Assembly: GCA_022457155.1 (NCBI GenBank)
Contig: JAJGOT010000311.1
Span: forward strand, 964,501-1,028,500
DNA: 64,000 nucleotides
Direction of reading: 5' to 3'
Origin: Cladopsammia gracilis
Taxonomy: Eukaryota > Cnidaria > Anthozoa > Scleractinia > Dendrophylliidae
Shown here: in pieces, positions 55,301-64,000 of the stretch
Layout: each line of letters opens with the position of its first letter
How positions within the stretch are numbered: the stretch's first letter is position 1
The notes under the pieces: model-generated
What the model saw: only the letters and a program-made list of their open reading frames with translations
Database searches by the model: none
Told to the model about the DNA's origin: nothing
Position numbers and translations under genes: made by a program

Positions 55301-57670
55301 GAACGTGACAATTAAATGGGTACAAACTTCAAAGGCACTGCACAAACCCGATGTTTGTGAGGCAAAGTACGCATAACAAAACGTCACAAATAAAGTCGTA
55401 CAAACTTCCTGAAAGCACTGCACAAACCCGGTGTTCGTGAGGCAAAGTACGCATATTAACAAAACGTCACAAATAAAGGCGTACAAACTTCAAAAGCACT
55501 GCACAAACCCAATGTTTGTGAGACAAAGTACGCAAATTAACGAAACGTCACAAATAAAAGCGTACAAACTTGAAAAACACGTCACAAACCCGATGTTTCT
55601 TAACAATAAAATAGTCCGTCCCTAAGGAGTGCTTGAAGCGGGCTGTGGAATGTAAATGTAAATGTGGACTGGACTGGACTGTGCATATTGATAGATACTA
55701 GATTGTATATGGTGATATAAAATATCAGCAAGACCACAGTGACAAACCGTTGAGAGGTGCCGGATCTCCCAGTTGTAGACCTGGATCAGTACAATAATCA
55801 GAAAACGGCAAACTGATCCTTACGGCAAGGCGATGAAAGAGTAAACAAAATATATATATTCAAACAAATATTGTGGATTGCTAATATAAAACTCTAAAAT
55901 GAAAACCGGGTGAAAACTGGGACCAAACCAGCCAGTTTCGAAGCCCATCGGGCTCCTTGTTGGGTAAGTTTCGCCAAGCTTAAATTATTTAGGGTACACC
56001 AATTTAGAGTTTCATACGGAGAGCTTTCGTCTACGTTAAGAACGGGACGTAGTAGTGACTACAAAAATTAAGAGTAAAATCGCAGAGAATTCCTTTATAG
56101 TCACAATTGTTTCGTGTTTTAAAAAGTTCAAACTAGAATCAAACTAAAAAAGTCAGAAATTATACTGAGAAGAGCTAAGACAGCTAAGAACTTAGCTGCA
56201 GCGAGGACAGTAAGTCTTGCAAAAATTCACAGCGTAAGGACATCGTTACCTGTAGTTGATACGGCTTTTTAGCCCCTGCCATCAGAACCAAGAATTTTCA
56301 AACATAGAAGTACGACAGCTCCCCGATCACTGTTGTTTAAAAACTTGCTCGTTTTTAGCTCCTACAGTCGTAATGGTGACACCTTTTAGCTTCAGTCCGC
56401 ATAAAACAAAGATCAGAAACCTTTCTGTGGATAGTGTCCTTCATTCACTCCGTGTCGAGGCTTCGCCAAGAAACACTGCGAGACGACGCGAAAATTTCGC
56501 GCCTTTTTGGTCCAATCATGTGATCAATAATTTTTCTCTTTTCTTTTCTTTTGTTCTATTTATTATTTTCCCTTTTTTATCCTTAACAGTCCACGCATTT
56601 TTTCTCCCAAAGAAACGAAATTGCAGGCAGCGGTCATTTTCACTTTCCTACAAAATTTCCACTATATTTGGGCAGTGTATCAATGTGGTTAATGTGTTAA
56701 AATATTATAAGAATTTCTGAATGGAAGGAGCTCGGTGTAGAAGCATAAAAACTAGTCTGTAAACTTCGCTCCCGGCCTTTCTTTTCCTGGCTACATAAAA
56801 ACTAATCTGAAACATAAAGAAAGGAAGAGACTAAAATGGCGGACATATCACGTCCCATGGCGTTTTGCATACACTTATATGATAATGAGAATGATCGGAC
56901 GTCAGCTTGCAAAGGCACCTAAGTCAGCCACAATCGGTCCGTTGTTGTTCCATATCCCCCAAGTATCCGTTGTCTGTTATTGTGTTTTCATTGGACCACG
57001 TTTGGTTGGGATATTTTGTTTCTCCCAACTCGCGCAACAATTTTAAAATTTCAGACTCTATTTTCGTCCAGCTTTTAGCCCGATCTTAGCTTCGTCAATG
57101 TCATGAACAGGCAAAGTCTCCATTTAAAATCCACTGCTGAGCTCTACAATTCGTTCACTCGATACGTGCATTGTATGGAAATGTTAATCGAAATTTAAAA
57201 TCTTTTCCCTCGCGGCAAGCATATCCCCAGTATGGGCATGGTACTGCCTGCGATTAGATATCCACAACTTTAAAAAAAATATATCTAATTAAGGTGATTC
57301 CCTAGTATTGCAATATCTTGCGTCATTTGCGCATGCACAAGGGTGCAAATCAGTCTCGCTTTCGCGCTTTTTGAAATTGCTTCATACATTAAAGAGTATG
57401 ACCCACGGTGGCCACCCACGGTCAAGCCCAAATCATACCGTCCAGAAGGACGTCGGACACCTTATTCAGACTTACATAACGGAGTTACTGGTTAGCTTTC
57501 AGTTGAGGTTGGGGGTAGCAGTTTATATAGTTAAATTTAGACTAAGCCTAAGCCCAGTTGAGGTCACAGGTTCAATCCTGAGTGGGGATTTAAAATTTTC
57601 TTTTTTACTCTTAAAAATTTATTGGAAATAAAATTCTAAGTGTCGACATTACTTTATATAAGTCTCAATA
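52373..57670. repeat. Long tail segment, duplicate B
   Basis: Second copy of 46098-51850. It is shorter because the 78-bp array has fewer units and the MITE at 51532 is absent. It carries private changes, such as a 13-bp addition near 57404-57420. The copy ends at AGTCTCAATA, followed by an inverted fragment of its own sequence. Confidence 0.85.
54602..55595. repeat. 78-bp minisatellite, array B (about 12-13 units)
   Basis: The same unit and flanks as array A, with about three units fewer. Differences are mainly whole-unit losses. Confidence 0.95.
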
Positions 57671-57703
57671 AGGTGTCCGACGTCCTTCTGGACGGTATGA
57701 TAT
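57671..57703. repeat. Inverted copy of 57431-57463
   Basis: AAGGTGTCCGACGTCCTTCT continues to GGACGGTATGAT and is the reverse complement of sequence about 210 bases earlier. It begins exactly where duplicate B stops matching duplicate A. Confidence 0.85.
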
Positions 57704-57713
57704 AGGCACAACC

Positions 57714-57752
57714 CTGACCCACCCAGTTTGCATTGCAAACTGGGTGGGTCAG
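57714..57752. repeat. 39-bp perfect palindrome
   Basis: Arms CTGACCCACCCAGTTTGCA and TGCAAACTGGGTGGGTCAG pair fully around a single T. There is no mismatch and essentially no loop. Confidence 0.95.
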
Positions 57753-57900
57753 ATTCTTTAACATTTACCCAAATAAGACTCGCAGTCCCTCTCTCCGAGG
57801 CTAATATGCTCTGGTCGCAATCAAGTTCTTACAAGTTCTTAATGTGTCAGCTGACAAACCCAACTCTTAAAAGAGTTAATATTTGGGGCTGTAGCCAACA

Positions 57901-58210
57901 CAGGGTTCGTACTCTTTTCAGATTTTAAAATTCCATGACTTTCCACGACCTTTTTCATGACCTTTTCAAATTTTTCATGACCAAGAGTTCAACAGTTGTT
58001 TTCAAAATTTTATCAAAACCATCAATTTTTTAACTTTTCATCTTGCCTTATTATTCCCACAACCTATGCTGCCTTAGTGATTTTGTACCATGAACATAAT
58101 TTTCCATGACTTTCCATGACCCACACTTAAATTCCATGACTTTCCAGGCCTGGAAATTAAATTATACAATTCCATGACTTTCCAGGTTTTTCCATGACCG
58201 TACGAACCCT
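57901..58210. mobile_element. MITE with AGGGTTCGTAC ends
   Basis: The left end reads CAGGGTTCGTAC and the right end GTACGAACCCT. Inside, CCATGACTTTCCA-like phrases recur at least five times on the plus strand. No coding sequence is present and the target duplication is unclear. Confidence 0.75.
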
Positions 58211-58509
58211 ACAACATGGCGGGCAAATTGTTCCATTGTTTTATAGTTCTAGACGTTGGAACTAATTGTCTAATTTTAGAATCTGAAGATAAAGCCACCG
58301 TTAAATTGCAGTACGAATAAAAGCAGTAAGTCTCTAAAGAACACTTCAACCTTTCTTCAGAGAGCTAAATTAAAAGTATTTCTTCATTTCACGTTTATTC
58401 ACCGCCACAATACAATTGATAATAAGTAACATTTCTTCAAACTGTCAAAAATCGTGATGTATGTCCCACAAACTGAATGTAAATAAAACAAGTTCACCCA
58501 GGGACACAC

Positions 58510-58735
58510 CAGTGCCCGGTTGTCGAAACGCTAACCCAGGATTAAAACTTAACTTAGCATTTAATTTCTCTTGTTAGAAAATTAATGTTTTCAAAAGTTA
58601 AGCTGCATGTTAAGACAAGTCAGAGTCGAAACTAATAGAAATCTTCACTGATAATTATCTAAATAGCTTCAAAATTGACGCAAATCCTGGGTTAACTTAA
58701 AAGTGCTTTTAACAACCGGGCCCAGATAATTTGAC
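58510..58735. mobile_element. MITE with CAGTGCCCGGTTGT ends
   Basis: The ends CAGTGCCCGGTTGT and ACAACCGGGCCCAG are inverted, followed in both arms by a TTAACCCAGGAT-type block. hAT-like by its ends; no clear target duplication. Confidence 0.7.
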
Positions 58736-60943
58736 ACAGTCACGAGTAGGAAGTACAGACTAACGAAATGTTACATAACTATCGATAGCCAACAAAGTTT
58801 GAGAGCTTGCGTGCAGGCAATCCACTTGCATCGCAAGCTTGGTCTATCTGTGACACAGCACGCAAATAAATAATTGTAAATAAATGTATCACATCTTTAG
58901 TACAATAATTTGTCACAAACTTCACTCTTTTTACTTCGGTTTAGACCTAATGATAGTTAGCCTGTCTAGGCGTTCAAATAGTTGGGAGCGAGGGATAGGC
59001 GACGCGCGAAAGAAAATTATTGGGAGTACTGACGGAAGGGGATCTCCTCTCGTTTTTCTCGCTAATTTGCGCCGGTTTTTACCTTCTCCCAGGCCGCACA
59101 ATATTAACGACTACAGGCTAAATGATACTCTGCCCATAAGCTCTCCATTAATATGTCCAGTAAGAGAACCATCTCCATGTTGTTCTCTTACTGGAAAGTC
59201 TGCTTTCAATCTACCTACTTCAAACTGTCAACCCAATACGCCCCAATATCAACATACCAATGTGACTCACTGTGTTACATATATTTCGCATGGCATCTAT
59301 CGGGAGAAGCTATTAAAAAAAAGATAATTTATCTTTGATGATCGTTCTCTTTATTCTCATAACCTGTATGTTCGAATATGTTCATATTACAAGGAGAAAT
59401 TGGATGCTGATTGATATTGGGTATAGAGGGTTAAAATTATAAAAATCATTGCTGGAATAAAAGTGAAAAGGTACAATCTGCCGAAAGAAACACAGTTGTA
59501 CAAGAGAAAATTTGAAAATGTAGCAAAATAAAGCCATGATTGCAAAACTTCCAATCTCAATCTACTCTTGATTAAACTTTATTCTTATATTTATACGAAA
59601 AAGAACAAAATAGATGCCTATGTTTCTAAAAGTAAAAGCCTCATACATAATTTCATCCGTGGTTTTCTCTGAATAGCTAAAATACATCCTTGTGAAATAT
59701 GATCTGTCAACACTATGGAACCAGAAAATAGTGAGAATAACAGTGAAAGATAACATCCAAAACAAAGAACAGTTTAGCGCTTCAGTCTCTGCCCTCCCCC
59801 AACATTGATCCCAATGAGGCTGAACCCAAAAATATAACCCTAGGCATAGAATTCCCCTCCCCCTCCCCCTCCCCCAAATCCCCAAAAGACCATAGCTGGT
59901 CTCTGTCATAATAGTTACAGTGTAATATATAATAAAAGTAAACTTGTTATCCGTGGTAAGCAATAAAAATCTAACCTATTTCCACAAAGACTTACTTTGA
60001 ACGAAGGAAAACCATTGAGAAACTAACACAAAACGAGCAGCTGTGCAAAGGCATCCAGATGTCAGATTTTTCTTAGGCTTGCTTTCCAGTAGTTTTGTGT
60101 CCCTGTATTCCTGTGCACAATGGACCCACTAAATGGCTGGAAATCGAGCCTAATTATTTCTGTTCTCTATTTGCTGTTTTCTACAAATTTGTTGATAGCA
60201 TTTAAGGACAAGCTTAAATTGGCTTACACAGGGTTTCCCACAGTTGGCTCTGGTTTCACATGTTTCTCTCAAGTTCTGATTGGCTCATCTGAAAGCCACT
60301 TAACTAATTCTAGCAACATACTTAGAACTTCTGTATATTATTTGTGCAGATCAACACATACAGTACTTACAAACAGAAATTTAATAAGAGTGCAAATAAA
60401 CATGTTGCGACTTCCCTCAGACCTTTATCTCTCATCGCAGCTCTGTACATTTTATACAAATTTTGTTAAAAGAAATTTGATCAAAGACCAAATTAGGACC
60501 ACATCAGACAACTCAACTGTTTTGTCTTTGGGAACCAGAACAAATAACGAAATATTCAGAGAAAGACAAAGAAAATTATGGAATTTCACTACTGAGAAGT
60601 GAAGGAGTGCCAACATACACACTGCATCTCAATATTTACATCATACATGTAACTACAATATTCAAAATAAAGTCATTTTTACAACATATACGCTAACTTT
60701 ACATATCAAAAGCCCTTGTTGTTGTGGAGAACTTAGGAACTATATTATTATTTTGAATGGGGCAACTTGCCTCACCTGATTAATTTTGTTGTGACACAAG
60801 TTGCACAAAGTGGGGAACATATTTCCATGAAACCATAATGTCTCTCATAGCAGCAGGCAAGTGTTGCACAAAGCTGCAATAATTATTGTTTTCAGCATTA
60901 AAGATTGCATTGATGAGTGTCACATTAAAATTACTCTGCACCT
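58736..60943. other. Intergenic or 3' untranslated region downstream of the kinase gene
   Basis: Frames at 58884-59327 and 60120-60602 (plus) and 59562-59963 (minus) have no known domain. The 60120 frame begins with a hydrophobic stretch that could pass for a signal peptide, but its composition is that of AT-rich non-coding DNA. Part of this region is probably the 3' untranslated region of the minus-strand kinase gene. Confidence 0.45.
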
Positions 60944-62992
60944 TCAGTTATGCATGGCTTTTTGTCTGACGGACTTGTACTGAATCTGTCCTAAGGATGA
61001 CATTCTAAACGATGCATTATATGACTCTAGAATTCCAATCTTTCTAGTTGTGTGTCCATTGCCATTGTATTTTTCTTTGTGTGGCTTGTTTTCAAAAAGA
61101 GCAGCTCGATTCTGGTTCTCATCCTTGTTCCTCTTGACCCAGTGCCCATAGATACGAAATGCACAACCATCTATCATTTTGCGGAGCGGTTTGACCCCAT
61201 AGGGCTCACGAAGAATTGAATCAAAAGTCACAGGTTGCAGTTTATTCTTTGCAAACTTGGAGAATTCCCGTACTGCTATAAGTGCAATCACAGTTCCCTA
61301 CAATTTACAAAGACAACAACCAAACAATAATCACGTTAATTAAAATAATATGTACTTGTTTGTTGATTAAGTTTAACTTAAGGTTAAACAAAAAAAATAT
61401 TCTCAGTTTTTCATTAGGAATAAACACAGCTGTCATTTGAATGGTCCTCAGGGATGTAGATAACAGCCAATCCACAGTCCATTTCCCCAGGTGTAACCCA
61501 AGCCTGTAAATTTATGCCATGCATGTTTTACATGACTGTAAGCCTGAATGTACATTGTAAATTCCTAGCTTTGTTTACATTATTAATTTTTTTTAGAAAA
61601 TGCACAAAATAACATTTTCCATTATCCAAATTCACAACTGAAATCAACCATTTAAACTCCAGTTTTTAAACATTTTCTTGGGGAGCATACCCCTTGACTA
61701 GTGTCCATTAGAAGCTCATGTCCGACCAAATTGAAATGACATTGGACCTGCTTTCTCAAATGCTAGCTACATCCTGGCTCCTCCTTCCTCCTCAATATAT
61801 TTGATCTGCATTTTTCTAGTTACAAAAAGAATATTAAATTCACCTTGAATTTCCATCTTGCAGAAAAACCTTCATTTCGTGCTTGCTGCAAATAAATGGT
61901 ATTGATACACAATAAAATTGAACGAGTATCCATCATCATGCGTAAAGTTACAATGCAAAAAAAAAGATACGTGTAATTAAGAAAAATCAGGGGTGCTAAG
62001 AGTGTTCAGATGAAATTCATAATCATAATAGGACTGAGTGGAGTCCAATTTGGTCTGTAATCATACAAGTGATTAACAAAATCAGACGACCGCAAAGCGG
62101 GAGTCCGATTTGTTTAATCACAAGTATGATTAAAGACAGAATTGGATGACGTGAAGTCCTGTTACCAATTAATCATAACTACAACACAATTTGAGGATAA
62201 GGCCCAATTCAGGCATGTATACAGTTTTAACAGACCATATATTTTTCGTTTTGCGCGTTGGGGTGGATACTGCAATTTAGTGACCCTATCTAAGGAATAT
62301 CTAAGGATCACAATACCAAAAATACCAAAAAGGATACCCTATTTAAGGACTGAGCACCTCAAAAACCCTACCCTATCGGGCGGCACATACCTATATAGCC
62401 TATATAAGGGAGTACCCCCCGGGAGACAGACTCCGTCGGGACTGGCCCTAACTTTCTGTCTTAGAGAGGTGTCCGGAAAATAGAGAGCCGAGGTAACGTG
62501 ACATCCAGTAATTCTGATTTATTTATAACTTGTATTAAGCCAACAAAATAAGAGCTGTCAAATAAACATCTGGTTTTAAGGAGTCACGTATTTGGTTATG
62601 TAATACAAATTTTGCTTCCCCAAATCGTAATTTGCTGTCATATTCAGGACCTACATTTCCGTTTTGAAGTATTTTCACTAAAAAAAAGCACTTCTCAAGT
62701 GTCCGTTAACGGTTTAAAAGTGTCCATTGTCCATCTTAAAGAGGTGTCCATCTTAGAGAGTTATGACTGAAAAACAGCAGGGACCAACACCAGTTGTCTG
62801 TCTTATAGAGGTGTCCGTTAAGAGAGAGTTGAATGTTTTCTCATCACAAGTCTTCTTGACAATGTATTAATACTGTAAGTAGTTATAAATTTATTGATGA
62901 TCACAAACCTGAGCTCCTTTAAACCAGGCATGTTCCAGAGCTTGCTCTGCAGTTAGCCTCCTTTTTGGGTGAACAACTAGTAGCTTGGATAT
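60944..62992 (-). CDS. PHKG: Phosphorylase b kinase gamma subunit, last 3 coding exons (partial)
   Basis: Minus-strand exons 62992-62909, 61885-61844 and 61297-60944 join in phase 0 with GT-AG introns. The first gives ISKLLVVHPKRRLTAEQALE, the end of a protein kinase domain (subdomain XI). The second gives QARNEGFSARWKFK. The third, 117 residues to the stop, has GTVIALIAVREF, PVTFDSILREPYGVKPLRKM and FRIYGHWVKRNKDENQNRAA, closely matching the C-terminal calmodulin-binding part of the gamma chain. The protein is the catalytic subunit that phosphorylates glycogen phosphorylase in the cytosol. The ATP-binding and catalytic-loop exons lie beyond the window. No further exon is visible in 63-64 kb. 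Confidence 0.88.
62029..62162. repeat. Foldback element in the kinase gene's last-but-two intron
   Basis: Arms of about 60 bases (GGACT...GTCCAATTTGGTCTGTAATC and TGATTAAAGACAGAATTGGA...AAGTCCT) pair imperfectly around CGACCGCAAAGCGGGAGTC. No coding capacity. Confidence 0.75.
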
Positions 62993-62999
62993 CTGCAGA

Positions 63000-64000
63000 A
63001 TTACAAAAAAGTTCACTGACATTCAAAGCATATATACATGTACATGTACACTGTTAATGTACCATAAACACCGGACAAACAATATGGCTGTGCTGAAAGA
63101 AAAATCACAGTGCACCCAAGGCTCCCAGACTCAAAAATCCAGGGTGCTCAGTACTAGCTAAGATTTGTGCAAAGAGTACGTGTAAGCCAAAGACAAAAGT
63201 TAGTAGTCTGGGGCTAGAGCACAGCCCTGTTGCTGGAACTTTTTACCCAAAACGTTTGGTGCAGCTTACATACCCCGTTTTGCAGATACAGCTGTACATG
63301 TACAGCAGCCATATTGATTTTGCCCCCAAGGCATCCCATAATGACCATTTAATTTAATATATTCCTTTGTTTTCAATGTTCATTACAGGATGCCCTGGGG
63401 ACAAAATCAATATGGCTGCCATATCTGCGAAACGGGGTATGTATTTGCATGAACACCCTGAAAAGGTTATGTTAATTTTCACTTTGAATGGAACTTCAGA
63501 TGTATAAACCCCCTACACTTCCATTACATGGAAGTACATTTCACAAATCAAAGACTCCTATGACCCAACTCGTAAATACAAAACAGCGTTTGGACCCTCC
63601 CTTCTCCCACGCTTTTTGCTCCACCAACTCCCCCCCCCCCACCCAAACTCCCCACCCTCCCCACCCTCCAATGCCATCCCCATGAGTAAGGTAGATGACC
63701 ATTACCTATTGCATTTGGAACAGGCAAAATATACGCACAAGCCTTATGCACTGGTCAGCTGAATTACCAAGAAAATTTTATAACTGATGGATGGATTCAA
63801 GAAGTAAAAATTTGCATATTTGTCTTATCTGCTATAACTTGTTAAAAGGCGCATTGCCACGCAGATTTTGCTGTGCTTTGCTCAAACATAAAATTGCTTT
63901 TAGAACACCAAGAAGATAATATCAAGTGATTTCTTCATGGAAGAACAAACCATAATTAAGTTTTTCTGCGATTTTTCCATGACTCTTGGGAGGAACTTGA
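63000..64000. other. Kinase intron, upstream exons not seen
   Basis: Apart from the foldback at 63269-63441, only low-complexity C-rich sequence (about 63628-63670) was noted. Short frames on both strands overlap each other and are not credible genes. Confidence 0.5.
63269..63441. repeat. Foldback MITE
   Basis: The left arm CATACCCCGTTTTGCAGATA, CAGCCATATTGATTTTG and the right arm CAAAATCAATATGGCTGCCA, ATATCTGCGAAACGGGGTAT are inverted. The left arm has a short extra ACAGCTGTACATGT insertion, which contains its own palindrome. Confidence 0.8.

Noticed and set aside
60120..60602. Plus-strand frame with a hydrophobic start, possible secreted protein
   Set aside because: AT-rich composition, antisense to the probable 3' region of the kinase gene, no family match and no splice context.

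Overview
The window looks like nuclear DNA of an anthozoan cnidarian, most likely a stony coral. The genes have spliced exons with GT-AG introns, the intergenic DNA is AT-rich and crowded with short mobile elements, and no bacterial gene organisation is visible. Four host genes can be supported from the sequence: a complete 7-exon T-box factor of the Tbx1/10 type (plus strand, 2319-16645), a single-exon sulfotransferase-like protein with a C-terminal membrane anchor (minus, 22788-23516), a 3-exon AFG1-type mitochondrial AAA ATPase (minus, 26719-32328), and the last three coding exons of the phosphorylase kinase gamma subunit (minus, 60944-62992). They do not form a pathway and have unrelated jobs.

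Layout. 1-2318 has no gene that I recognise. 2319-16967 is the T-box gene, whose 8-kb second intron and later introns are filled with an 88-bp tandem array, foldback elements, a tRNA-Gly-like SINE, a broken LINE end and MITEs. 16968-22787 is repeat-rich and holds a Penelope-like element remnant with a GIY-YIG endonuclease domain and a hammerhead-like RNA motif at its 3' end. The sulfotransferase, a Helitron-like fragment and the AFG1 gene follow.

From about 33.3 to 57.7 kb the window is a nested array built from one broken reverse transcriptase/RNase H retroelement, probably of the DIRS-like (tyrosine recombinase) group, although no recombinase gene is visible. Three tandem copies of about 4.3 kb share the same stop codon and frameshifts, so they multiplied as DNA after the element had died. 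Each ends in a 19-bp minisatellite. A longer tail with a 78-bp minisatellite is itself duplicated (about 46.1-51.85 kb and 52.37-57.67 kb). A 40-bp sequence at 33.29 kb recurs in the tail of every copy and may be the terminal repeat.

The most unusual signal is the 19-bp minisatellite. It is open in all three forward frames with the same 19-residue peptide period, and its minus strand is a dense run of consensus 5' splice donors (CAGGTAAGT or CAGGTGAGT). The last 6 kb carry MITEs and the phosphorylase kinase exons, whose upstream part continues beyond the window.
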